This document shows, piece by piece, positions 17,706-26,385 of a stretch of 64,000 nt of DNA. The DNA is from Roseinatronobacter ekhonensis. GTDB taxonomy: Bacteria; Pseudomonadota; Alphaproteobacteria; Rhodobacterales; Rhodobacteraceae. Position numbers and translations under genes: made by a program. Position 1 is the stretch's first letter, and the number at the start of each line of letters is the position of its first letter. The stretch lies in the NCBI RefSeq assembly GCF_900499075.1, contig NZ_UIHC01000003.1:114513-178512 (forward strand), in the 5' to 3' direction. Below the pieces are notes generated by a model. It searched no databases. It was not told where the DNA came from and worked only from the letters and a program-made list of their open reading frames with translations.

Positions 17706-18179
17706 CTAGCCTGCACCCGTTTGGTCCAGCCAGTCGCGCCCCGCGCGTTCCACCCGCGCCAGCAGGTTGAACAGGCGGTCCGCGTCCTCTGGCGTAAGGT
17801 CGCGCATCAAAACCGCGTTCACCTGTTGATAGATATCTTGCAGATGGCGCAACTCCTCGCCACGCGGCGCGACGGCAACGGTCACGGTGCGGCGGTCCTG
17901 CGGAACCTCTGACCGGGTCACAAGGCCCGCGTCGACCATCCTGTCCACCAGCCGAGAGGTTGCGGGGGCGGCGTTGCCGGTCAGACGCGCAATCTCGACC
18001 AGTTTCAGCGGACCATTGCGCCATAGCGTCTGTAACACCGCCCATTGCGCAAGGCTCAGGTCATACGGGGCCAGCAAGCGGGCGACCACGGCATTCCCCG
18101 CGCCCGCGGCAAAATTCAACTCCCGCCCAAGTGAGGTCGGGGCGGTCGGATTTTTTGTTGCCATGTTATTTGTTGTCAT
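17706..18179 (-). CDS. MarR family transcriptional regulator
   Basis: The 157-residue protein has a winged-helix core. The helix-turn-helix is around LVEIARLTGNAAPATSRLVDRM (described here in two parts: LVEIARLT and AAPATSRLVDR, about residues 65-90) and the wing is DRRTVTVAVAPRGEEL. MarR dimers repress and often respond to small aromatic ligands or to oxidation. It is divergent from the EF-hand gene across only 55 bases. That AT-rich gap contains TTATTT and AAATAA half-sites around its own start, suggesting autoregulation. Confidence 0.9.
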   Translation of the reverse strand: MTTNNMATKNPTAPTSLGRELNFAAGAGNAVVARLLAPYDLSLAQWAVLQTLWRNGPLKLVEIARLTGNAAPATSRLVDRMVDAGLVTRSEVPQDRRTVTVAVAPRGEELRHLQDIYQQVNAVLMRDLTPEDADRLFNLLARVERAGRDWLDQTGAG

Positions 18180-18234
18180 GTAAATAATTACCTTGTTTGA
18201 ATCTTATAGACCATCCCCCCGACGGAGAGAAGCC

Positions 18235-18726
18235 ATGACCAGACTGACACTTCCTGCTATAATTCTTGTGGCCCTTGCAGGCCAGGCCAGCGCCCAGAGC
18301 GACGAAGCCGGAATTGAAGGCCGCAAGCTGGCCGAAACCATCTTTGCCAGTATGCTCAGCCCCGGTGGGGATCATGTCAATATGGGCGATATCGAGCAAT
18401 TCCGCGCCTCGTCCTTTGCGGCCATGGATGGTGATGGCGATGGCCAAGTGAGCTACGCCGAATTCGCAAGCTGGGATCCGGGCTTTGCGCGCATTGCCGA
18501 AACGCAGGGACGCGGCGAGGCCTATGTCACGGCGTCCAAGATTGTCTACGCGTTTTGGGACCGCGACGGCAATGACAGCCTGAACGAGCGTGAATACCGC
18601 ATTGCCATGTCGCATGATTTCCGCCGCGCCGATCTGGATGGCGACGCCTTGCTCAGCGAAAGCGAATTCATCGGCGGTTTTCCGATGATGGTCGCCATGC
18701 GTGCCGCGATCCGGCCCGATCTGTAA
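18235..18726 (+). CDS. Secreted EF-hand calcium-binding protein
   Basis: This 163-residue protein has a signal peptide (LTLPAIILVALAGQASAQ) and at least three EF-hand loops. These are DGDGDGQVSYAEF (about residues 66-78), DRDGNDSLNEREY (about 108-120) and DLDGDALLSESEF (about 132-144). It is thus an exported calcium sensor or buffer. GGAGAG precedes ATG at 18235. The cytochrome b561-like gene starts ten bases after the stop, so they are probably one operon, opposite marR. Confidence 0.88.
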   Translation: MTRLTLPAIILVALAGQASAQSDEAGIEGRKLAETIFASMLSPGGDHVNMGDIEQFRASSFAAMDGDGDGQVSYAEFASWDPGFARIAETQGRGEAYVTASKIVYAFWDRDGNDSLNEREYRIAMSHDFRRADLDGDALLSESEFIGGFPMMVAMRAAIRPDL

Positions 18727-18736
18727 GGGGCGCGCC

Positions 18737-19267
18737 ATGTCGGTTCAGGCAACAGGCTACAGCCCCACCGTGCGTGCGCTGCATTGGGGCAGCGCCGCGC
18801 TGATCATGGTTCTTGTGGGAAGCGGCTTGCGCGCCGGTCTGTCGGACGATCCCGCGACCAAGGTTCAGGCCTTGCAGGTGCATTTGCCTGTGGCGATTCT
18901 TGTCTTGGCCCTGACAGTGGCGCGGCTGGTCAATCTGGCACGCGGTTTGGCGAACCCCCCGCCCCTGGTGTCGGTCCCCGCATGGCAAGCGGGGCTTGCG
19001 CATTGGGTGCACCGCTTGATCTATGCAGCGCTTCTGGCACTCTTGGCCAGCGGGATTGCCATGTCGGTGCTCTCTGGCTTGCCCGGCGCGCTGTATGGCG
19101 GCGCGCCGATGCCGGAACTGACTGATCTGCCCCCGCGACTGGGCCACCGGGTTGCCGCTATTGCGCTTGGCCTGCTGCTGGCGGGGCATGTGGGGGCCGC
19201 GCTTTATCATCATTTTGTGCTGAAAGACGCGACCTTGCAGCGGATCTGGCGGGGCCGCGGCGAATAA
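18737..19267 (+). CDS. Cytochrome b561-type membrane protein
   Basis: The 176-residue protein has four hydrophobic segments and His residues placed as in bacterial b561 (YsPTVRALHWGSAALIM, QVHLPVAILVLAL, LAHWVHRLIYAALLALL, GHVGAALYHHFVLKD). These ligate two hemes. Such proteins take electrons from the quinone pool or accept them from superoxide. ATG at 18737 lies ten bases after the EF-hand gene. It carries no fused domain and its redox partner is not visible. Confidence 0.88.
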   Translation: MSVQATGYSPTVRALHWGSAALIMVLVGSGLRAGLSDDPATKVQALQVHLPVAILVLALTVARLVNLARGLANPPPLVSVPAWQAGLAHWVHRLIYAALLALLASGIAMSVLSGLPGALYGGAPMPELTDLPPRLGHRVAAIALGLLLAGHVGAALYHHFVLKDATLQRIWRGRGE

Positions 19268-19338
19268 ACCGCGCCCGCCCCAAGGGGATTCGGTCTGCCC
19301 CCTTTCAATAGCCCCTGCTCTGGGCTAGCGTGCCCGAC

Positions 19339-19578
19339 ATGTTTACCATCGAGCATGATTTCGACGCGACCATCATCACCCTGATCGACGAAGGCAGCCC
19401 CAGCCTGCGCGAGGATATCGTTATCCGCGCCGCCGATGACCGGGTAAGCGTGGCGCAGTTCGACGCGGGCGCGCAGACCGAAGCGGTCGTCACGCTGTCG
19501 CTGTCGCAACTGCGCGATCTGGCCGCAGCGCTTGACCTGCCCGAGGGAAGCTACCGGTTGGTGCGCAAAACTCCATAA
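19339..19578 (+). CDS. Small hypothetical protein
   Basis: This 79-residue acidic protein begins MFTIEHDFDATIITLIDEG and contains a beta-rich half, then a helix (LSQLRDLAAALDLPEG). I know no function for it. The start could be GTG at 19330 or ATG at 19339. GC3 is high and the codon pattern matches neighbours, so it is probably real. It lies 78 bases before the class III aminotransferase and on the same strand. Confidence 0.6.
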   Translation: MFTIEHDFDATIITLIDEGSPSLREDIVIRAADDRVSVAQFDAGAQTEAVVTLSLSQLRDLAAALDLPEGSYRLVRKTP

Positions 19579-19656
19579 GGGCTTGGCCCCGCTGGACAAA
19601 AGCCCGACCACCCCCTGAACAGACCTGCCCGCAAAACGGGTAAGAAAGGACATCCG

Positions 19657-21033
19657 ATGCTGACCAATGACCAGCTCAACCAGTGGGACCGCGAGCATTT
19701 CCTGCACGCGTCGACGCATTTCGCGCAGCACGCGCGCGGCGAAAGCGCCACCCGTATCGTGACCACCGCCGACGGCGTGCATATTGAGGACCGCGACGGC
19801 AACCGCTTTCTGGATGCGTTCGCCGGGCTTTACTGCGTAAACGTGGGCTATGGGCGCACCGAAATCGCAGAGGCCATCGCCAAACAGGCGCATGAGCTGG
19901 CCTATTACCATTCCTATGTCGGCCATGGAACCGAAGCGTCCATCACTCTGGCGCATATGGTCGCCGAGCGCGCGCCCGCGCATATGAACCGGGTCTATTT
20001 CGGACTGTCCGGCTCGGACGCGAATGAAACCAACGTCAAGCTGGTCTGGTATTACTGGAACGTGAAAGGGCGCCCCGAAAAGCGCAAGATCATCTCGCGC
20101 TGGCGCGGCTATCACGGGTCCGGCCTTGTGACCGGGTCGCTGACCGGCCTCACGCCGTTCCACGCCAAATTCGGCCTGCCCATGGCAGAGGTCGTGCATA
20201 CCGAAGCGCCCTACTATTTCCGCCGCCCGCGCAGGGATATGTCGGAAGCCGAGTTCACCGCTCATTGCGCGGCAGAGTTGGAGGCGCTGATCGAGCGCGA
20301 AGGCGCGGACAATATCGGTGCCTTTATCGGCGAGCCGATCCTTGGCACCGGCGGCATTGTCCCCCCGCCCGCAGGCTATTGGGAAGCGATCCAGCCGATC
20401 CTGAAAAAGCACGATATCCTGCTGATCGCGGATGAGGTCGTCACCGGCTTTGGCCGTCTGGGCACGATGATGGGGTCCACCCATTACGGAATCACGCCCG
20501 ATATCATCACCATCGCAAAGGGGCTGACATCGGCCTATGCGCCGCTGTCGGGCAGCATTGTCAGCGACGGCGTGTTCAAGGTGCTGGAAGAGGGCACGGA
20601 TAAGTTCGGCCCGTTCGGCCATGGCTGGACCTATTCCGCGCATCCCATCGGCGCGGCGGCGGGCGTGGCAAACCTGAAACTGGTGGATGATCTGGGACTG
20701 GTCCAGAATTCGCGCGAGACTGGGGCGTATTTCCAAAACGCGCTGCGCGAACGGCTGGGCAGCCACCGCTTTGTCGGCGATGTGCGCGGCGAAGGGCTGA
20801 TGGCCGCCGTGGAATTGCAGCGCGACCCCGACGCAGGCACCGATTTCGACGCCGCCGACAAGACCACCGCGCAGGTTGTGGGGGCCATGGCCAAGCATGG
20901 CGTGATCGCGCGCGCGATGCCGCAGGGCGAGATCATCGGGTTTGCGCCGCCCTTGTGCATCACGCCCGCAGAGGTCGACAAGGTCGCGGATGTGACAGCC
21001 CAAGCGCTGGAAGACGTCACAGGCGCACTCTGA
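19657..21033 (+). CDS. Class III (omega-) aminotransferase
   Basis: The 458-residue PLP enzyme transfers an amino group from an omega-amino acid or amine, such as beta-alanine or taurine, to pyruvate or glutamate. The PLP lysine lies in IAKGLTSAYAPLSG, preceded by the helix LLIADEVVTGFGRLG. The cofactor phosphate site GLSGSDANETN is near residues 109-119, and YHGSG is the usual aromatic contact. The neighbouring ectoine hydrolase-like gene raises diaminobutyrate aminotransferase (DoeD-type) as one option, but a terminator separates the two. The physiological amino donor is not determined. Confidence 0.88.
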   Translation: MLTNDQLNQWDREHFLHASTHFAQHARGESATRIVTTADGVHIEDRDGNRFLDAFAGLYCVNVGYGRTEIAEAIAKQAHELAYYHSYVGHGTEASITLAHMVAERAPAHMNRVYFGLSGSDANETNVKLVWYYWNVKGRPEKRKIISRWRGYHGSGLVTGSLTGLTPFHAKFGLPMAEVVHTEAPYYFRRPRRDMSEAEFTAHCAAELEALIEREGADNIGAFIGEPILGTGGIVPPPAGYWEAIQPILKKHDILLIADEVVTGFGRLGTMMGSTHYGITPDIITIAKGLTSAYAPLSGSIVSDGVFKVLEEGTDKFGPFGHGWTYSAHPIGAAAGVANLKLVDDLGLVQNSRETGAYFQNALRERLGSHRFVGDVRGEGLMAAVELQRDPDAGTDFDAADKTTAQVVGAMAKHGVIARAMPQGEIIGFAPPLCITPAEVDKVADVTAQALEDVTGAL

Positions 21034-21041
21034 TCCACCTG

Positions 21042-21071
21042 CCCCGGCGCGTCCTTCGCGTCGGGGTTTTT
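21042..21071 (+). terminator. Intrinsic terminator after the aminotransferase
   Basis: Ten base pairs (CCCCGGCGCG at 21042-21051 with CGCGTCGGGG at 21057-21066, including one G-T pair) close the loop TCCTT. TTTTT follows at 21067-21071. The structure separates the aminotransferase from the M24 gene only 66 bases downstream. Confidence 0.85.
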
Positions 21072-21099
21072 CGTTCTCGCGCCACAGGACCGCACGCCC

Positions 21100-22281
21100 A
21101 TGACCACCACCAACCCGAACTTTACCGATGCCGAATACGAAGCGCGCATCGCACGCACCCGCGCCGAGATGGAAAAACGCGGGATCGACCTGCTGGTCAT
21201 TTCCGACCCATCGAACATGAACTGGATTTCCGGCTATGATGGCTGGACCTTTTATGTGCATCAGGCGATCTTGCTGCCGATGGAGGGCGAACCCGTCTGG
21301 TGGGGCCGTGGCATTGACGGTCCGGGGGCCGCGCGCACCGTGTTCATGCGCAGCCCCGAAAGTGTTGTGCCCTATGATGACACCTATGTTCAGAACCCTC
21401 AGAAACACGCGATGGAATCGCTGTCCACACTGATCGTCGATCGTGGCTGGAATACCGGCTGGATCGGGGTCGAGATGGACAATTACTATTATTCCGCCGC
21501 CGCGCATCACACGCTGGTCAACCATCTGCACGAGGCCCGGTTCGAGGACGCAACGGGGCTGGTAAACTGGCAACGGTTGGTCAAATCGGAATCGGAACTG
21601 CTGTATATGCGCCGTGCCGCGCGGATCGTGGAACGGATGCACCAGGTCATTCAGGACGTGGCCGAACCGGGGATGCCCAAGAACAAGCTGGTGGCAGAGA
21701 TCACGCGCGCCGGGATTGAAGGCGCGGATGGACAATGGGGCGACTATCCCGCCATCGTGCCCATGGCCCCATCGGGGCTGGATGCGACCTCTGCTCATCT
21801 GACATGGGATGACCGGCCCATGCGCGCGGGCGAATCGACCTTTTTCGAGATCGCGGGCGTGCACCGCCGCTACCATTGCCCGCAATCGCGCACACTGTTT
21901 TTCGGCACTGTGCCGGACCTGTATCGCCATGCCGAAGAGGCGGTTCTGGAAGCGACCGAAGCGGGGCTTGCGCAATGCCACCCCGGCGGGCGCGCCGAAG
22001 ACGTGGCCAATGCGTTCAACGCAACACTGAACAAACGCGGCTTCGAGAAGGACAACCGCTGCGGTTATTCCATCGGGCTGAGTTACCCGCCCGATTGGGG
22101 CGAGCGCACGCTGTCGCTGCGGCGCGGTGACATGACCGAGCTGAAACCCGGCATGGTGATGCATTTCATGCCCGCACTCTGGCTAGAGGATGGCGGGCTG
22201 GAACTGACCGAGCCGGTGCTGATTACCGAACACGGGCCGGAACTGCTGTGCAATACCCCGCGCGAGATCTTTGTTAAATAA
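21100..22281 (+). CDS. M24-family hydrolase, ectoine hydrolase (DoeA/EutD)-like
   Basis: The 393-residue protein matches the creatinase/prolidase fold, with an N-terminal domain (ISDPSNMNWISGYDGWTFYV) and a C-terminal pita-bread domain. In DoeA-type enzymes this fold opens the ectoine ring. The dinuclear metal ligands of aminopeptidase P are not kept: FFEIAGVHRRYHCPQSRT replaces the Asp positions, and GYSIGLSYPPDWGE lacks the His and Glu. This fits metal-free creatinase-type chemistry. No doeB, doeC or doeX gene is nearby, so the substrate stays uncertain; another cyclic amidine or amide is possible. Confidence 0.75.
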   Translation: MTTTNPNFTDAEYEARIARTRAEMEKRGIDLLVISDPSNMNWISGYDGWTFYVHQAILLPMEGEPVWWGRGIDGPGAARTVFMRSPESVVPYDDTYVQNPQKHAMESLSTLIVDRGWNTGWIGVEMDNYYYSAAAHHTLVNHLHEARFEDATGLVNWQRLVKSESELLYMRRAARIVERMHQVIQDVAEPGMPKNKLVAEITRAGIEGADGQWGDYPAIVPMAPSGLDATSAHLTWDDRPMRAGESTFFEIAGVHRRYHCPQSRTLFFGTVPDLYRHAEEAVLEATEAGLAQCHPGGRAEDVANAFNATLNKRGFEKDNRCGYSIGLSYPPDWGERTLSLRRGDMTELKPGMVMHFMPALWLEDGGLELTEPVLITEHGPELLCNTPREIFVK

Positions 22282-22289
22282 GGGGGCGC

Positions 22290-22334
22290 CCTGACGGGCG
22301 CGGACGGGCCTGCGACCCGCCCCCACCCGTCAGG
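22290..22334. repeat. GC-rich inverted repeat between convergent genes
   Basis: CCTGACGGG at 22290-22298 and CCCGTCAGG at 22326-22334 are exact reverse complements separated by 27 bases that themselves can pair. There is no T tract. The structure lies ten bases past the M24 gene stop and before the convergent iron permease, so it may help end transcription from one or both sides. Confidence 0.5.
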
Positions 22335-22423
22335 CCAAAAGACGGCCCCGCTGCGCGGCGCCACGCGGGCCGACAGCGTGCGTCCTTGCCCTTCGGCGCG
22401 CCGTGTGGCTGCGGATGGGACAT

Positions 22424-22445
22424 GAGTATTTCAGGCAAGATGAAG
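22424..22445 (+). repeat. Short dispersed intergenic repeat, copy 2
   Basis: The copy reads GAGTATTT, then CA, then GGCAAGATGAA and G. It lies five bases before the last codons of the iron permease gene on the opposite strand. It has the same sequence as the copies at 12145, 33976, 38516 and, less exactly, 26386. Confidence 0.7.
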
Positions 22446-22450
22446 CCTGA

Positions 22451-24106
22451 CTATCGGTTCATCGCCCGGCTTAGAATGATGACCGGCAGGACACCCACGG
22501 CAACGATGAGCAGCGCAGCGGTGGAAGCCTCTTCCAGCCGCCCGTCGCTGGCAAGCCGGAACACGCGGATCGCCAGCGTGTCGAAATTGAACGGCCGCAC
22601 GATCAGCGTGGCGGGTAGTTCTTTCATGACATCGGCAAAGACGAAAATCGCGGCGGTGAGCATGCCCCGGCGTAAAAGCGGGATATGCACCCGCGCAAGC
22701 AGCCCCGCAGGCCCCATGCCAAGGTTGCGCGCGGCGTCGTCCATGCTGCGCGGGATGCGGGCGAACGCGGCCTCTGTGGTTTTGAGCGCGACAGCTAGGT
22801 AGCGCACGACATAGGCGAACATAAGCGCCGTGATGGTGCCGGTCAACAAAAGCCCCGTAGACAGGCCGAATGACGCGCGCATGAACGCATCTAGCGCGTT
22901 GTCGAAGGCCGCCATCGGAATGAGAATGCCGACCGCGATCACGGCACCCGGCAATGCATAGCCAAGGCTGGCGGCCTGCGTGGCGACCGCCACAACCGGC
23001 CCGCCCTGCAAGCGCTTGGCATAGGCCAAGAGCAGTGCAACCCCGACAAGCAGCACCGCAGCCCCGCCCGCCATGGTCAGGCTATTGGTCACAAAGGCGT
23101 AGAAGCGCGGCCCCCACATCGGGTCGCCCGCGATGATGGCCAAGCGCGCCAGTTCCGCCGCAGGAAAGACAAAGCCCAGCCCAAGCGGCAGAGCGCATAT
23201 CACAAACGCCAGCAAGGCGGCGCGCGGACGAAGCGGCGCGCGCACCAGCCGCCCCGACCGTCCGCCACTGTCAGACGCGAAATGCCGCTTGCCCCGTGCC
23301 AGTCGTTCTGCCCAGAACAACGCGACCACGAAGAGCAGCAGAAGCGCCGCAAGCTGCCCTGCCGCCACCGGCGCGCCCCGCGCGAACCATGTGCGGAAAA
23401 TGCCGGTGGTCAGCGTCTGCACGCCCAGATGCAACACCGCGCCATATTCGGCCAGTGTTTCCATGGCGACAAAGGCGGCACCCGCGGCCACCGCAGGCCA
23501 TGCCATGGGCAGCGCCACTCGGAAAAACGCAGACATGCGGCTATGTCCCAGCGTGCGCGCCGCCTCCATCAGGTGTTGCGACTGGCCGATAAAAGCCGCC
23601 CGCGCCAGCAAGTAGACATAAGGGTATAAGACCAGCGCCAGCACGAAAATAGCACCGGGCACAGAAGCGATTTCGGGAAACCAGTAGCCTTGCCCTTCCC
23701 ATCCGAAGAGGTCGCGCAGCCCCGATTGAAATGGGCCCCAATAGCTCAGCCGGTCGTAATAGACATATGCAATCACATAGCCCGGCATGGCCAAGGGCAG
23801 CATAAGCGCCCATTCGAACACGCGCCGGCCCGGAAATTCATACGCCGCGACCAGCCAACCCGTGGCCACGCCGATCAGCGCAGCCAGACTGACCACGCCC
23901 AGGACCATCAGCACGGAATTCCGGATATAGAGCGGCAGCACCGTGTCGATAAGCTGCGCCCAGACATCTTCGGCGGGCATGAAAACGCGGCTAACCACGC
24001 TGACAATGGGCATCAGGATAATGGCCGCAACAATCAGCGCCAGAACCGCCCAAGGCGAATAGCGCGCGCGCGGGCGGATCCGGCTGGGGATGGGCTGGTC
24101 TGTCAT
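22451..24106 (-). CDS. Iron(III) ABC transporter permease
   Basis: The 551-residue protein is an inner-membrane permease of the FbpB/AfuB type with two fused MetI-like halves and about twelve hydrophobic segments. Each half bears an EAA-type loop. The first contains AARTLGHSRMSAFFRVALPMAWPAV and the second DDAARNLGMGPAGLLARVHIPLL, each the cytoplasmic contact to the ATPase. (The loops are named by their key residues, not given in full.) It is divergent from the substrate-binding protein across a 202-base region with a strong palindrome. The ATP-binding subunit is not in this window. Confidence 0.88.
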   Translation of the reverse strand: MTDQPIPSRIRPRARYSPWAVLALIVAAIILMPIVSVVSRVFMPAEDVWAQLIDTVLPLYIRNSVLMVLGVVSLAALIGVATGWLVAAYEFPGRRVFEWALMLPLAMPGYVIAYVYYDRLSYWGPFQSGLRDLFGWEGQGYWFPEIASVPGAIFVLALVLYPYVYLLARAAFIGQSQHLMEAARTLGHSRMSAFFRVALPMAWPAVAAGAAFVAMETLAEYGAVLHLGVQTLTTGIFRTWFARGAPVAAGQLAALLLLFVVALFWAERLARGKRHFASDSGGRSGRLVRAPLRPRAALLAFVICALPLGLGFVFPAAELARLAIIAGDPMWGPRFYAFVTNSLTMAGGAAVLLVGVALLLAYAKRLQGGPVVAVATQAASLGYALPGAVIAVGILIPMAAFDNALDAFMRASFGLSTGLLLTGTITALMFAYVVRYLAVALKTTEAAFARIPRSMDDAARNLGMGPAGLLARVHIPLLRRGMLTAAIFVFADVMKELPATLIVRPFNFDTLAIRVFRLASDGRLEEASTAALLIVAVGVLPVIILSRAMNR

Positions 24107-24161
24107 ACCGTTTGATTACCGGCTTTGCGGCGTCAGGAAAAGCAAATATCCAGCGTCGGAA

Positions 24162-24181
24162 AATAATAACCGATTATTATT
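24162..24181. promoter_or_regulatory. Candidate iron-regulator operator
   Basis: AATAATAA (24162-24169) and TTATTATT (24174-24181) form a perfect eight-base inverted repeat with the four-base spacer CCGA. It lies in the middle of the region between the divergent iron permease and binding protein genes and is far more AT-rich than its surroundings. Its size fits a Fur/Irr-type box. Which regulator binds is inference. Confidence 0.6.
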
Positions 24182-24308
24182 GTCAAGATTGTTCTGGCGC
24201 GTTATGTCAGTCCCGAGGCAGGGGGCGCCCTGCCAAAACAGCCAACCCAGCGGGAGCCTGCGTGCAGGTGCCCCAGGCAGGCGGAAAGCTGTAACAAAGG
24301 AGACTTCC

Positions 24309-25319
24309 ATGCTTCGGTTTGCAACCGTATCCGTGATGGCGCTGGCAACAGCGCTCCCTGCGCTGGCCCAAGAGGTGAACCTCTATTCCGGGCGCCACTA
24401 TGACACAGACCTGGTCATCTATGAGCGTTTCACCGAAGAAACCGGGATCGAGGTGAATATCCTTGATGGCTCGGGCGATGAGCTTCAGGCCCGGATAGAG
24501 GCCGAGGGCGCCAACAGCCCGGCCGACCTGTTCTGGACCGTCGATGGCGGCCGCCTGCACCGCGCCGTGGAAGCGGGCATCTTCCAGCCGGTCGAAAGCG
24601 ACGTATTGAACGAACGCATCCCCGCCGATCTGCGCCATCCCGACGGGCTGTTTTACAGCCTGACCAGCCGGGCCCGCGTGATCTACTACAACGCAGATGC
24701 CGGAATGCCCGACGGTGTGACCACCTACGAGGATCTGGCGCGCGACGATCTTGGGCTGGAGGTATGCATTCGCACCTCGTCGAACATCTATAACGTGTCG
24801 CTGATGGCAGAGATGGTCCATGTCCATGGCGAGGAAGAGGCGCAGGCCTGGGCCGAGGGGCTGAAAGGCAATCTGGCCCGCGACCCGCAAGGCGGCGACA
24901 CCGACCAGCTGCGGGCTCTCGCGGCGGGCGAATGCGATCTTGCCGTCGCCAATACCTACTACTGGGGCCGCTTGCAAACCTCGGCCAATCCGGCGGACCG
25001 CGAAGTGGCGGCCAAAGTACTGCCGATTTTCCCCAATCAGGACGGGCGCGGCACCCATGTGAACGTCTCGGGCATCGGCGTGGTGGCGAATGCGCCGAAC
25101 CGTGACAACGCGGTGCAATTCATCGAATACCTGACCTCGCCTTTCGTGCAGAGCATTCTGGCCGATTCGAACAACGAATACCCCGTTGTCGAGGATACGG
25201 TCATTTCCGGCCCGATGCGCGACTGGAACGATTTCAAGCGCAGCGACACCAATATTGCCGACTATGGCACCAACCAGGCTGCCGCGATTGCGGCTTGGGA
25301 CCGCGCCGCATTCCCCTGA
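24309..25319 (+). CDS. Fe(3+) ABC transporter substrate-binding protein
   Basis: The 336-residue protein has a signal peptide (MLRFATVSVMALATALPALA) and a mature start EVNLYSGRHYDTD, typical of FutA/FbpA/AfuA-type ferric binding proteins of the periplasm. The double tyrosine in VANTYYWGRL supplies iron ligands in this family. The longer frame from 24090 includes the promoter region, so I use ATG at 24309 (AAAGGAGA upstream). It is opposite its permease and has a terminator behind. Confidence 0.9.
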   Translation: MLRFATVSVMALATALPALAQEVNLYSGRHYDTDLVIYERFTEETGIEVNILDGSGDELQARIEAEGANSPADLFWTVDGGRLHRAVEAGIFQPVESDVLNERIPADLRHPDGLFYSLTSRARVIYYNADAGMPDGVTTYEDLARDDLGLEVCIRTSSNIYNVSLMAEMVHVHGEEEAQAWAEGLKGNLARDPQGGDTDQLRALAAGECDLAVANTYYWGRLQTSANPADREVAAKVLPIFPNQDGRGTHVNVSGIGVVANAPNRDNAVQFIEYLTSPFVQSILADSNNEYPVVEDTVISGPMRDWNDFKRSDTNIADYGTNQAAAIAAWDRAAFP

Positions 25320-25338
25320 TTGTGTCGCGCTGAACTTC

Positions 25339-25367
25339 AAAGGGCCGGTCTGTAGGACCGGCCCTTT
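25339..25367. terminator. Bidirectional hairpin between convergent genes
   Basis: A twelve-base-pair stem (AAAGGGCCGGTC at 25339-25350 with GACCGGCCCTTT at 25356-25367) closes the loop TGTAG. The T run is short on both strands. It lies between the iron-binding protein gene and the convergent quinone oxidoreductase, whose stop is at 25372. Confidence 0.7.
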
Positions 25368-25371
25368 CGCG

Positions 25372-26367
25372 TCAGGAAGGCGCGATGGCCAGCACGATCT
25401 TGCCGATATGCTCGGAACTCTCCATCCGGGCATGCGCGCCCGCCGCATCTGCCAGCTGGAATTCGCTGTCCATGACCGGGGCCAGACGGCCCGCGGCAAT
25501 CAGTGGCCAGACCTTGGCCTCCAGCTCTGCGGCAATCGCGGCTTTTGCGGCATCCGATTGCGGTCGCAGCGTGGACCCGGTGATCGTCAGCCGCCGCATC
25601 ATCAGCGGCGCGAAATTCACTGCCACCTTGGGGCCTTGCAAAAAGGCGATCTGCACCAACCGCCCATCCTCGGCCAAAGCCTTCAGGTTGCGCGGCAAGT
25701 AGTCGCCGCCCACCATGTCAAGGATCAGGTTCGCGCCGCCCTCGCCCCGCAGCACCGCCACGAAATCCTCGTCGCGGTAGTTGATCGCGCGCTCGGCCCC
25801 CAAACGCGTGCAGGCGTCACATTTCTTAGCCGACCCGGCAGTGGCGAAAACCCGCGCGCCAAAGGCATGGGCCAGTTGAATGGCCGTCGTCCCAATCCCG
25901 GACGACCCGCCATGCACCAAAAACCGCTCTCCGGCCTGCAGGCCACCGCGCATGAACACGTTGGACCAGACGGTGAAACAGGTTTCCGGCAGGCAGGCTG
26001 CCTCGCGCAGGGTCATGCCATCGGGCACGGGCAAAACCTGCCCGGCATCGGTCGCGGCATGCTCGGCATACGCGCCACCAGGAAACAGCGCACAAACCCG
26101 GTCGCCCACCTTCCAGCGGGCAACGCCTGCGCCGATGGCAGCAATCACCCCCGCGCCCTCCAGCCCCGGCAGATCGCTGGCACCCGGCGGCGGGTCATAG
26201 GCGCCCGCGCGTTGCAGCGCATCGGGGCGGTTCACGCCCGCATAGGCCATACGCACCACCACCTGTCCTGCGCCGGGCACCGGCACCGGGCGTTCGACCT
26301 CGCGCAACACCTCTGGCCCGCCCGGTTTCGCGATCTCGACCGCGCGCATCGTATGTGGCAGATCCAT
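25372..26367 (-). CDS. NAD(P)H-quinone oxidoreductase, zinc-type MDR family
   Basis: The 331-residue protein resembles the quinone oxidoreductase group with GVNRPDALQRAGAYDPPPG at residues 47-65 and a nucleotide site VHGGSSGIGTTAIQLAHAFG near 145-165. It has SAKKCDACTRLGAERAINY around the adenine contact. It lacks structural zinc cysteines. It should reduce quinones or enones in the cytoplasm. ATG at 26367 is used because MDLPHTMRAVEI is the natural start and GGAGGGG lies upstream. A second member of the family is at 3592-4557; they are not close copies. Confidence 0.87.
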   Translation of the reverse strand: MDLPHTMRAVEIAKPGGPEVLREVERPVPVPGAGQVVVRMAYAGVNRPDALQRAGAYDPPPGASDLPGLEGAGVIAAIGAGVARWKVGDRVCALFPGGAYAEHAATDAGQVLPVPDGMTLREAACLPETCFTVWSNVFMRGGLQAGERFLVHGGSSGIGTTAIQLAHAFGARVFATAGSAKKCDACTRLGAERAINYRDEDFVAVLRGEGGANLILDMVGGDYLPRNLKALAEDGRLVQIAFLQGPKVAVNFAPLMMRRLTITGSTLRPQSDAAKAAIAAELEAKVWPLIAAGRLAPVMDSEFQLADAAGAHARMESSEHIGKIVLAIAPS

Positions 26368-26385
26368 CCCTGCTCCCCTCCCGTG

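Noticed and set aside
17706..18260. TTATTT/AAATAA half-sites as a definite MarR operator
   Set aside because: The half-sites are short, widely spaced and overlap the gene start; they are mentioned only as a possibility in the gene entry.
19210..22164. 984-codon open frame on the minus strand
   Set aside because: It lies opposite the aminotransferase and M24 genes, which have clear family motifs. The frame is an effect of high GC in the third codon position.
24207..25499. 430-codon minus-strand frame
   Set aside because: It is antisense to the ferric-binding protein gene, and its sequence has the composition of a shadow frame.
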